Shown in pieces: positions 1 through 8,050 of a stretch of DNA of 16,439 nt. Below the pieces are notes generated by a model. It did no database searches. It was not told where the DNA came from and saw only the letters and a program-made list of their open reading frames with translations. The translations under genes and the position numbers were made by a program. Every line of letters begins with the position of its first letter. The first letter of the stretch is position 1. The stretch is from Aquificaceae bacterium (GTDB lineage: Bacteria; Aquificota; Aquificia; Aquificales; Aquificaceae). Location: positions 1-16,439 of the forward strand of contig JALWEK010000172.1 of assembly GCA_027014185.1 (NCBI GenBank), read 5' to 3'.

Positions 1-459
1 CTGAGGCGGTGGGCGGGCAAACAGATCGATGCCCGGGCCCTCACCGATGCCGCGCGTCTGGCAGGCCGCCACAGGATGAAGGTAAAGCTCTACCAGATCA
101 TCGGATACCCCGACGAGACAGACGGTGACGTGGAGGAATTCACACGGCTAGCCCGTACCCTAGCCTCCCACGCTAGGGTCACCGTCACCCTCTCGCCCTT
201 CGTTCCGAAGCCGTCTACTCCCTTGGCCAAAGAGGAGGCTCCGTCACGCAAACGCATCAAAATGCTGGTTTCCCGCCTGAAAAAGGCGCTTCGCGGGGTT
301 CAGGTGCAGCCCGTCTCATGGCGTGAGGCTAGACTGGAGTACCTCATGGACCTTCATCCTGACGAGGCATCGGCACAGATATGCAGTGGCCAAACCACCG
401 ACGCAGCTGCCTTGCTGGCTCATCTCGAAAGAGTACACACGCGCGCACGCAGCCACTGA
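1..459 (+). CDS. Radical SAM protein, C-terminal fragment (5' end outside window)
   Basis: The reading frame is open from the first base, so this is the last 152 residues of a longer protein, not a gene starting at the ATG at 76. Seen: a GYPDET turn preceded by KVKLYQIIG, matching the 'K.Y.iiG.PgEt..D' strand of radical SAM barrels, then LSPFVPKPSTP, a signature found near the end of many B12-binding-domain radical SAM proteins. A basic helix-rich tail follows. The CX3CX2C cluster motif and any cobalamin-binding domain would lie upstream and cannot be checked. The substrate is unknown. A 68-base gap separates it from the next gene, so a separate promoter there is possible. Confident about the superfamily, not about the subfamily. 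Confidence 0.8.
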   Translation: MRRWAGKQIDARALTDAARLAGRHRMKVKLYQIIGYPDETDGDVEEFTRLARTLASHARVTVTLSPFVPKPSTPLAKEEAPSRKRIKMLVSRLKKALRGVQVQPVSWREARLEYLMDLHPDEASAQICSGQTTDAAALLAHLERVHTRARSH

Positions 460-527
460 CGCGACAATTGGTCTCCGTGATCTTTATGCTCTTGAACAGA
501 TACGCTTCTCCATTAAATTAAGGGACA

Positions 528-2057
528 ATGACACGCTCAAAATTTCAGACAGAGCTGGAGGAGGTTCTGGCCTCTCCGCTTCACACTTTCGAAGAGGCGC
601 TGCGCCGCGCACTGAGGCTGATTCAGGAGAAGTCGGGAGCCGCAGGTGTTTCGGTGGCCATACAAAGCAGGGACCTGGGCTCCAAGGTTCTGGTGTCCAC
701 ACACTATCTGTATGAAATGCACCTGCCCTTCGAGGTCCCCGAAGACTTCGTGCCGCCTTCTGGCCGCATCACCTTCGACGTTCCCGTGGATCCCGAGGAC
801 GTCTATCTAGACGTGTACGATGCAGGTGTCCGTCTGGTGGCCACTGGAGCCCGTATCGAGAAGGAACCCGAGACGTACATTCATCTGTATGCACTCATGC
901 CTTCCGCGGCTGACGATGCTGGCATCCTTTCGGCAGCCGTCAGACCTCTGGCCCTCGCCCTAAGGGGCTCATCTCTGATTTCCCGTAAAAGGGAGATCAC
1001 CAATCGTCTTGATCTCCAGCACATCCGTCAGAACCTGCGCCACAAGGCCCTGGAACCGTATCTCGACCTGTTCGAGAGCCAGACCGATGGTGTGGTGGTG
1101 GTGGACTCCGAAGGTTTGGTGGTATTCATGAACCGTTCGGCAGAGGACATCACGGGTTATTCACGCCTGGCCATGGAGGACAAACCCCTGAAGAACGTGG
1201 TGGCCGAATACCAGTGGGAGGCCCTAAGTTCCCCTGCATCACTGCCCAGGGAGATGGAGATAGACTTCATCTCACCGTCCGGAGAACCGGTCTACACCTA
1301 CGCCTATCTCATACGGCCCATAAAGGACACCGATCTTTACGTCATACACTTCAGGGACATCACTGAGGCCAGGCTCCTCGAGGAAGAGCTTCGCATCACG
1401 TCACAGTTCCTGTCCAAGCTCATAGACGGCAGTGTCAACGCCATAGTCGCAGCCGAGATGACAGGGCGGATAATCCTGTTCAATCCGGCGGCAGAGCGTC
1501 TGTTCGGATTCCGTGCCCAGGAGGTAGTTGGCAGGAAGTCCATTGCTTCGCTGTTTCCGGCAGGCAGGTGGGAACAGCTTCTCGAGGACATCACCGGCGA
1601 GGACAACGGTGGTCCGGGGCGCCTGGAACTCAGACAGATGGACGTGGTAGCAGTATCCGGAGAACTCGTGCCCACCAACCTGACAGCCAACGTGGTAGAG
1701 AACTACCGCGACTTCACCGACGCCGTGGTGGTGTTCCTCTCGTCCCTCAAGGAACGGCGTGCCATCGAGCACAAACTCCAAGAAGTAGAGGAGAAACTCC
1801 AGGATTACGAGCTGTTGTCCGAACTCGCCGGCACCCTGGCCCATGAGCTCAACCAGCCACTCACGGTCATCATCGGCTATGCCCAGGCACTCAGAAGCGG
1901 CCATATGAAACCCGAAAAGATGGCAAAGGCCCTCGGTAGAATAGCCGACGAGTCGGAACGCATGGCAGCCATCATCAGGAAGATAGGCCGCCTCACGAAG
2001 TTCGAGTCACGTCATTACGTGGGCAAGGCGAGCATCTTCGAGCTGGACGAGGAGTAG
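528..2057 (+). CDS. PAS-PAS-HisKA sensor-like protein without a kinase ATPase domain
   Basis: A 509-residue probably cytoplasmic protein; no membrane segment or signal peptide is evident. Residues 1-160 form an unrecognised, possibly GAF-like sensor region. Two PAS domains follow at about 175-285 (DGVVVVDSEG, MNRSAEDITGYS) and 295-410 (NPAAERLFGF). A short coiled coil leads to a HisKA dimerisation/phosphoacceptor helix with H439 in the H-box LAHELNQPL. The protein ends at about residue 509 with YVGKASIFELDEE; the N, G1 and G2 boxes of the HATPase_c domain are absent, and the next gene does not encode one either. It therefore cannot autophosphorylate in the usual way. It may be a phosphotransfer or dimer partner, or a regulatory pseudokinase (inference). 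The ATG at 528 has AAGGG about 4 bases upstream. The stop lies 2 bases before the next start, implying translational coupling. Confidence 0.85.
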   Translation: MTRSKFQTELEEVLASPLHTFEEALRRALRLIQEKSGAAGVSVAIQSRDLGSKVLVSTHYLYEMHLPFEVPEDFVPPSGRITFDVPVDPEDVYLDVYDAGVRLVATGARIEKEPETYIHLYALMPSAADDAGILSAAVRPLALALRGSSLISRKREITNRLDLQHIRQNLRHKALEPYLDLFESQTDGVVVVDSEGLVVFMNRSAEDITGYSRLAMEDKPLKNVVAEYQWEALSSPASLPREMEIDFISPSGEPVYTYAYLIRPIKDTDLYVIHFRDITEARLLEEELRITSQFLSKLIDGSVNAIVAAEMTGRIILFNPAAERLFGFRAQEVVGRKSIASLFPAGRWEQLLEDITGEDNGGPGRLELRQMDVVAVSGELVPTNLTANVVENYRDFTDAVVVFLSSLKERRAIEHKLQEVEEKLQDYELLSELAGTLAHELNQPLTVIIGYAQALRSGHMKPEKMAKALGRIADESERMAAIIRKIGRLTKFESRHYVGKASIFELDEE

Positions 2058-2059
2058 TC

Positions 2060-2377
2060 ATGCCACGGGCTCTTGCAGCATCCATCCAAGAATTGGAGAA
2101 AGCCGCGGCACAGGTGGGAATCACCGTGCGCTACGAGCGTCTCAGGGGCATACGGCCCACGGTGGGCGGATTGTGTACGGTGAAGGGCGAACTTCACGTC
2201 ATCATAGAACGCAGGGCCCGGGATCACGAGAAGTACGAGATCCTCCTGGATGCCCTGGCCCGTGTGGACACCGATGGCGTCTTTCTTTCCCCAGAACTGA
2301 GAAAGCTAATCGACGAACGACGTAACCTATTGAAATCAAAAGAAAATTTAATAAAAGGAGAAGATGATGAAGTTTGA
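2060..2377 (+). CDS. Small conserved-looking hypothetical protein (GGLC motif)
   Basis: A 105-residue soluble protein with no assignable function. Seen: an N-terminal helix (residues 3-20), a strand pair around VGGLCTVKGELHVII (35-49) with the single Cys at 39, then helices with LLDALARVD and FLSPELRKLID (62-85), and a charged Lys/Glu/Asp-rich tail. The pattern resembles short unnamed proteins I associate with Desulfobacterota genomes; I know no characterised member. The start sits 2 bases after the upstream HisKA stop, with GAGGAG of that gene's last codons as ribosome-binding site, and the end overlaps the next gene. Such tight coupling suggests joint function with the sensor-like protein. 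The composition matches its neighbours. Confidence 0.75.
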   Translation: MPRALAASIQELEKAAAQVGITVRYERLRGIRPTVGGLCTVKGELHVIIERRARDHEKYEILLDALARVDTDGVFLSPELRKLIDERRNLLKSKENLIKGEDDEV

Positions 2378-2864
2378 GTTCGAACACGTGTTCTCAGCTC
2401 CCGTGGCAAAGGTGGAGGAATCCTTCCTGTCTCCCGGATTCCTCGAAGCCCTCAGGGAACGCATGACTTCCGTGAAGGAGATAGAAGCCCTCGATTTCGA
2501 CGACCAGGGACGCACGGTACGTCGAAGAGTCCGCTACAGGCTTCATCCCATAATAAAGAGGGTCGGACTCAAGAAGGTTCCCCCGGAGGCATTCGAGTGG
2601 GTGGAGGAATCGGAGTACGACCGCGAGACCCATTCCATGACCTTCACCAATGTTCTCACTCATCCCCGGCTACGGCCCCTTTTTATCAACAGAGGAAGAG
2701 TGACATTGACTCCCGACGGTGCTAAAACAGTGCGCAGACTCGAGGGTGAACTCGTGGTGAATGTGCCGGTGCTCGGTCGTGTGGCCGAGAAGGTGGTTCA
2801 CTCGAGGGCTGCCGAGATACTGGCAGAAGAGTCGAAGATTCTTGAGTCGCTCATAAAGGAGTAA
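2367..2864 (+). CDS. START-like (SRPBCC, DUF2505-type) protein
   Basis: A 165-residue protein resembling the DUF2505 branch of the SRPBCC/START-like fold, which forms a hydrophobic ligand cavity in a helix-grip. Seen: N-terminal strand KFEFEHVFSAPVAKVEESF followed by a helix (FLEALRERM), a run of alternating-charge beta strands (RTVRRRVRYRL, GRVTLTPDG, RRLEGELVVNVPV) and a long C-terminal helix (AAEILAEESKILESLIKE) expected to close the cavity. The ligand is unknown and no catalytic residues can be proposed. Two adjacent ATGs exist; AGGAG at 2356-2360 lies 6 bases from the ATG at 2367 but only 3 from that at 2364, so 2367 is preferred. It overlaps the end of the preceding gene by about 11 bases and sits 3 bases from glyA, so it is part of the same transcript. 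Confidence 0.75.
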   Translation: MKFEFEHVFSAPVAKVEESFLSPGFLEALRERMTSVKEIEALDFDDQGRTVRRRVRYRLHPIIKRVGLKKVPPEAFEWVEESEYDRETHSMTFTNVLTHPRLRPLFINRGRVTLTPDGAKTVRRLEGELVVNVPVLGRVAEKVVHSRAAEILAEESKILESLIKE

Positions 2865-2867
2865 GTC

Positions 2868-4175
2868 ATGGACATTCACGAGATCACCAGCCTCATCAAG
2901 GATACTGATCCCGAAATTTTTGACCTCGTCACCAAGGAAGAGGAACGCCAGACATCACAGATCAGGCTGATCCCCTCCGAGAATTATGCCTCACCTGCGG
3001 TGCGTGCAGCTCTGGCGAGTGTGTTCACCAACAAATACGGTGAGGGGTATCCAGGCCGCAGGTATTACCAGGGTCAGGTAAACACCGACGCCATGGAGAA
3101 CATGGTGCGTGAGCGGGCAGCCAAGGTATTCGGTTATCCCTACGCCAATGTTCAGGCCCTGTCCGGGGCGCCTGCCAATCTGGCAGTATACAATGCCTTC
3201 CTCAAACCTTTCGAGGGTCGGATCATGGCGATGCGTCTGGATCACGGCGGACACCTCACCCACGGTTCTCCCGTCAGTGTGACAGGCAGCTGGTTCGAAT
3301 TCCTCCATTACGGCTGCAATGAAAACGATGTCCTCGACATGGAGGAAATACGCCGCATGGCTCTGGAGTTCAAACCGCACATCCTGGTCTGCGGCTACAC
3401 TGCATATCCGCGCACCATAGACTTCGAGGCCTTCGGAGAGATCGCCAAGGAAGTGGGCGCCATCTCCATGGCCGACATATCCCACATCGCTGGTCTCGTG
3501 GCAGGTGGAGCCCATCCGTCGCCGTGGCCCCACATCGACATCGTGACCTTCACCACACACAAGACACTGCGTGGTCCCAGGGCAGCCATAATACTGTCCA
3601 AAAATCCAGAACATGCTGAAAAGATTGACAAATCCGTCTTCCCCGGCATGCAGGGCGGCCCACATTTCAATACCATAGCAGCCATCGGTGTGGCCCTGAA
3701 AGAAGCCGACTCAGACGCATTCAGAGCCTATGCAGCCCAGGTAGTCAAAAACGCCCGTGCCCTTGCCCAGGGCCTGAAGAAACGCGGTTACCGTATCCTG
3801 TCAGGCGGTACGGACAACCATCTGATGCTGGTCAACGTACGCAGCACCCACAATCTTTCGGGCAAGCGTGTCGCCAAGGCCATGGAGGAAGTCGGCATAA
3901 TCTGCAACTTCAATACGGTCCCCAACGCCTCCGACAGACAAAAACCACTGAATCCCGACGGAATCAGACTCGGCACACCGGCAGTGACCACCCGTGGCAT
4001 GAAGGAAGAGCACATGGACGAGTTGGCTGGCCTCATCGATCGGGCCATCTCCAACGTGCGTGCAGGCAAGATACCCAAGGGAGAGTCCCACTGGAAGGAC
4101 GAAGGGCTGGTGAAACCTCTGGCAGAGGACGTACGCGCCCTTGCAGAGAAATTCCCCACGTTTACGTGGGAATAA
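2868..4175 (+). CDS. glyA: Serine hydroxymethyltransferase
   Basis: A full-length 435-residue PLP enzyme that interconverts serine plus tetrahydrofolate with glycine plus 5,10-methylene-tetrahydrofolate in the cytoplasm. Seen: N-terminal SENYASPAV and TNKYGEGYPGRRYYQG substrate/folate regions, LDHGGHLTHGSP, MADISHIAGL with D203 (pyridine nitrogen contact), and VTFTTHKTLRGPR with the PLP lysine K232. The phosphate-binding stretch reads SGAPAN (99-104), where most bacterial enzymes have SGSQAN; the first position matches but the third and fourth differ. The start is supported by AAAGGAG at 2855-2861, 6 bases before the ATG. It is the last gene of the tight run from 528; deoB follows after 45 bases. 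Its role beside a sensor-like gene is probably housekeeping. Confidence 0.96.
   Translation: MDIHEITSLIKDTDPEIFDLVTKEEERQTSQIRLIPSENYASPAVRAALASVFTNKYGEGYPGRRYYQGQVNTDAMENMVRERAAKVFGYPYANVQALSGAPANLAVYNAFLKPFEGRIMAMRLDHGGHLTHGSPVSVTGSWFEFLHYGCNENDVLDMEEIRRMALEFKPHILVCGYTAYPRTIDFEAFGEIAKEVGAISMADISHIAGLVAGGAHPSPWPHIDIVTFTTHKTLRGPRAAIILSKNPEHAEKIDKSVFPGMQGGPHFNTIAAIGVALKEADSDAFRAYAAQVVKNARALAQGLKKRGYRILSGGTDNHLMLVNVRSTHNLSGKRVAKAMEEVGIICNFNTVPNASDRQKPLNPDGIRLGTPAVTTRGMKEEHMDELAGLIDRAISNVRAGKIPKGESHWKDEGLVKPLAEDVRALAEKFPTFTWE
4155..4170. repeat. Palindrome at the end of glyA
   Basis: CCCACGT (4155-4161) and ACGTGGG (4164-4170) are perfect inverted arms with a 2-base centre, ending just before the glyA stop. 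There is no T tract after it, so it is not a typical intrinsic terminator. It could be a DNA-binding site or coincidental codon use. Confidence 0.4.
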
Positions 4176-4220
4176 CCGACACACCGGCCCCCGGGTACGG
4201 AGTGTTCTCAGGAGTATGAC

Positions 4221-5390
4221 ATGGGCAGACGTGCTGTGGTCATAGTGCTTGACAGTGTTGGCATCGGTTACGCCGACGATGCCGACAAATTCAATGACGT
4301 TGGCGCCAACACCCTAGTGCACATAGCCGAAAAGTTCCGTGACGAGAAAATTCCTTACGGACTTCCCAACATGGCTTCACTAGGACTAGGAAATCTGGCC
4401 TCCATGCCCGGTGTGCCGCGCATACTGGAGCCAAAGGGCTCTTTCGGAATCCTCAAACCCAAGGCACCGTGCAAAGATACCACGTGCGGACACTGGGAGA
4501 TGATGGGTATCGTTCTTAGAGAACCCTTCGAGACATTCCCGAAGGGATTCCCCAAGGAGCTCTTGGAACGGCTAGAATCCGAAACCGGCCACGAGTTCAT
4601 CGGCAACAAAGTAGCATCAGGGACGGTAATCATAGAAGAACTTGGTAAGGAGCATCTGGAAACCGGCAAACTGATTCTCTATACCAGTGCTGACTCGGTA
4701 CTTCAGATAGCCGCCCATGAGGATAAAATCCCTCTCGAAGAACTGTACCGGGTATGCCGCATCGCCCGCCGCATTGCAGATGAATACCGTATCGGTCGCG
4801 TCATAGCCCGTCCCTTCGTGGGTGAGCCCGGCTCTTTCAGGCGTACCACCAACAGGCACGACTATTCCTTCATACCGCCTGAGAAGGGCGTTCAGGAGGC
4901 CATCAGCAGCGCTGGTAGGCCTGTGGTAGGTGTCGGCAAGATCAAGGACATCTTTGCTGGCGTGGGAATCACGGATTCCATCAGCACCGCAGGCAACCGT
5001 GACGGCATGGACAAGACGCTAGAAGCATGGGGAGAGCTCGAAGACGGCCTGCTCTTCGTGAATCTGGTGGACTTCGACATGCTTTACGGCCACAGACGCA
5101 ACTGGAAGGGGTATGGTGAAGCCCTCATGGAATTCGACCGCTTCCTCCCCGACATGCTCGCCGAAATTGGTGATGACGATCTCCTCCTGATCACAGCGGA
5201 TCACGGCAATGATCCAACGTTCCGGGGCACGGATCACACCCGCGAAAACGTTCCCGTCCTAGCCTACAGCCCTTCCATGAAACCCACGGATATCGGCATG
5301 CGCGGCACCTTTGCGGATCTTGGCGCCACAGTGGCCTGGTGGCTGGGCATACCCTGGACAGGACCCGGAACTGCCTTCTGGCAGGCCTAG
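4221..5390 (+). CDS. deoB: Phosphopentomutase
   Basis: A full-length 389-residue member of the alkaline-phosphatase-like metalloenzyme superfamily. It interconverts ribose or deoxyribose 1-phosphate with the 5-phosphate, linking nucleoside salvage to the pentose phosphate pool. Seen: the N-terminal metal motif [13 protein letters not shown] with D11; the nucleophile region [13 protein letters not shown], where T87 aligns with the phosphorylated Thr of the family; and the C-terminal metal ligands VDFDMLYGH (D286, H291), TADHGND (D327, H328) and GTDHTREN (H339). The cap domain lies between about 105 and 225. The ATG at 4221 follows a modest AGGAG at 4211-4215. It is separated from glyA by 45 bases and from fxsA by 31, so co-transcription is likely. 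No deoA, deoD or other deo gene is present in this window. Confidence 0.95.
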   Translation: MGRRAVVIVLDSVGIGYADDADKFNDVGANTLVHIAEKFRDEKIPYGLPNMASLGLGNLASMPGVPRILEPKGSFGILKPKAPCKDTTCGHWEMMGIVLREPFETFPKGFPKELLERLESETGHEFIGNKVASGTVIIEELGKEHLETGKLILYTSADSVLQIAAHEDKIPLEELYRVCRIARRIADEYRIGRVIARPFVGEPGSFRRTTNRHDYSFIPPEKGVQEAISSAGRPVVGVGKIKDIFAGVGITDSISTAGNRDGMDKTLEAWGELEDGLLFVNLVDFDMLYGHRRNWKGYGEALMEFDRFLPDMLAEIGDDDLLLITADHGNDPTFRGTDHTRENVPVLAYSPSMKPTDIGMRGTFADLGATVAWWLGIPWTGPGTAFWQA

Positions 5391-5421
5391 TCGTCTAACC
5401 TGCTGTAATTATTATACTTTT

Positions 5422-5916
5422 ATGATCTGGCTGATTCTTTTCATAGGCATTCCGCTGACCGATCTCTACATCCTGGTCAAACTGAGCAGTTACATGGGAT
5501 TGCTTGCCACTCTGGCCATCGTCATCCTCACGGGCATAAGTGGCTGGCGACTACTCAAGATGCAGGGCCGTGGAGTCTGGGCCAGGGCCAATTCCCGGCT
5601 GGCATCCGGTGAACTTCCGGGAGACGAGATGCTGGAGGGGGTTGCGCTGGTGGCATCCGGTGCCCTGCTCATCACTCCGGGTATCATCACCGACGTCATG
5701 GGACTCCTGCTACTGATACCTCCCTTCAGAAGGCTTCTGGTGCACTTCGCAAAACAGCACCTGAAGGCGCACATACATATGTATCACGTGGACATGGATA
5801 GCTCCTACGGTGCTGCACCCTTTGGGGCTCCTCCCTTTGGCGGACCTCCGCAGCCAGGAGAAAGAACGCATCACTCAAAGGTGGTGGACGCCACGTGGAA
5901 AGAACACGACTCCTGA
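5422..5916 (+). CDS. fxsA: FxsA family membrane protein
   Basis: A 164-residue inner-membrane protein. The family is named for suppressing phage T7 exclusion by F plasmid in E. coli when overproduced; its normal role is unknown. Seen: MIWLILFIGIPLTDLYILVKLSS (first membrane helix, with the typical E/D-x-Y/I-L segment), a second helix GLLATLAIVILTGISG, the soluble WRLLKMQGRG turn, then ALLITPGIITDVMGLLLLIPPFRRLL, which is the family hallmark. The tail is Pro/Gly-rich with PFGAPPFGGPP. A longer frame begins at 5311 inside deoB, but family alignment and hydrophobicity place the true start at 5422. No Shine-Dalgarno is visible; a TATACT at 5413-5418 just upstream is too close to serve as an ordinary promoter. 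FxsA also neighbours groESL in enterobacteria, as it neighbours groEL here. Confidence 0.88.
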   Translation: MIWLILFIGIPLTDLYILVKLSSYMGLLATLAIVILTGISGWRLLKMQGRGVWARANSRLASGELPGDEMLEGVALVASGALLITPGIITDVMGLLLLIPPFRRLLVHFAKQHLKAHIHMYHVDMDSSYGAAPFGAPPFGGPPQPGERTHHSKVVDATWKEHDS

Positions 5917-5923
5917 GTCGTTT
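5906..5923 (+). terminator. Weak hairpin over the fxsA stop
   Basis: ACGACTC (5906-5912) pairs with GAGTCGT (5915-5921) around the TGA stop, followed by only three T. The tiny loop and short T run make it a weak or partial terminator at best. The string ACGACTCCTGA recurs at 6062-6072 without its partner arm. Confidence 0.3.
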
Positions 5924-6069
5924 CCATGCTTGAAGGTCGGTGGCTCGACACCAAACAGCACGAGCATATACCGGCGCAGACATCTGCTCTTTCGCACTGA
6001 AACGAAAATACCGTGGGTCACAGAAGGCGTCTTGCCTGAGAACCGTATTGTTCAACACGGAACGACTCC

Positions 6070-6099
6070 TGAACAGCATGTATAACATATTGATATAAA
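6070..6099 (+). promoter_or_regulatory. Possible groEL promoter
   Basis: TATAAA at 6094-6099 in an AT-rich patch is a fair -10 box; TGAACA at 6070-6075, 18 bases upstream, is a poor -35. If used, the leader would be about 180 bases long. The call rests on the -10 alone. Confidence 0.3.
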
Positions 6100-6184
6100 A
6101 GGGTTTTTAGTCACCACAATACAGCATGCCCCAAATTGTGCGTACCCCCCCCTTGCCTTGACGAAAAGAATGTTTACGTTGTGG

Positions 6185-6214
6185 CCGCCTAAAGCGGTAA
6201 CCACCGCAAAAGGC
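6185..6214 (+). promoter_or_regulatory. Mutually exclusive hairpins in the groEL leader
   Basis: GCGG at 6194-6197 can pair upstream with CCGC (6185-6188). GCGGT at 6194-6198 can instead pair downstream with ACCGC (6203-6207). GCCT (6187-6190) can also pair with AGGC (6211-6214). The first two pairings compete, as in RNA switches, but each stem is only 4-5 base pairs. There is no T tract behind them. Confidence 0.3.
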
Positions 6215-6225
6215 AGAAGACTTGA

Positions 6226-7929
<1,704 letters not shown>

Positions 7930-7953
7930 TGGGCACACTCTGAAATCAAGGAA

Positions 7954-7977
7954 GGGCGCCGTTCGGCGCCCTTTTTT
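7954..7977 (+). terminator. Intrinsic terminator after groEL
   Basis: GGGCGCC (7954-7960), loop GTTC, GGCGCCC (7965-7971), then six T (7972-7977). A perfect 7-pair GC stem with a T tract, 24 bases after the groEL stop. It isolates groEL from the SulP genes. Confidence 0.93.
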
Positions 7978-7984
7978 ATTACAC

Positions 7985-8012
7985 TTATAAGAAATTAAAG
8001 AAATTCTTATAA
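7985..8012. promoter_or_regulatory. Operator-like inverted repeat before the SulP genes
   Basis: TTATAAGAA (7985-7993) and TTCTTATAA (8004-8012) are perfect 9-base inverted arms with a 10-base spacer; allowing one mismatch the arms extend inward to 12. The centres are 19 bases apart, about two helical turns, as expected for a dimeric repressor. It lies where the -35 region of the TATAAT at 8034 would be, so a bound protein would block transcription. The regulator is unknown. Confidence 0.5.
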
Positions 8013-8033
8013 CACAGAATTCAAAAGCTGTTT

Positions 8034-8039
8034 TATAAT
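8034..8039 (+). promoter_or_regulatory. -10 box for the SulP operon
   Basis: Perfect TATAAT, but no good -35 at the proper distance. It lies only 11 bases before the ATG at 8051, and no Shine-Dalgarno is visible, so the transcript would be leaderless or nearly so. Confidence 0.5.
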
Positions 8040-8050
8040 TTACCGAGCCG

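Noticed and set aside
5311..5421. N-terminal extension of fxsA starting inside deoB
   Set aside because: The 37 extra residues are out-of-frame deoB sequence and not like FxsA; the start at 5422 begins directly with the first membrane helix.
5810..6085. Possible small gene between fxsA and groEL
   Set aside because: Its first half overlaps fxsA in another frame, it has no ribosome-binding site and its product has no groES or other similarity.
6145..6152. Run of eight C as a phase-variable tract
   Set aside because: It is in a leader with no reading frame to shift and not between promoter boxes; it may be chance or a sequencing-prone site.
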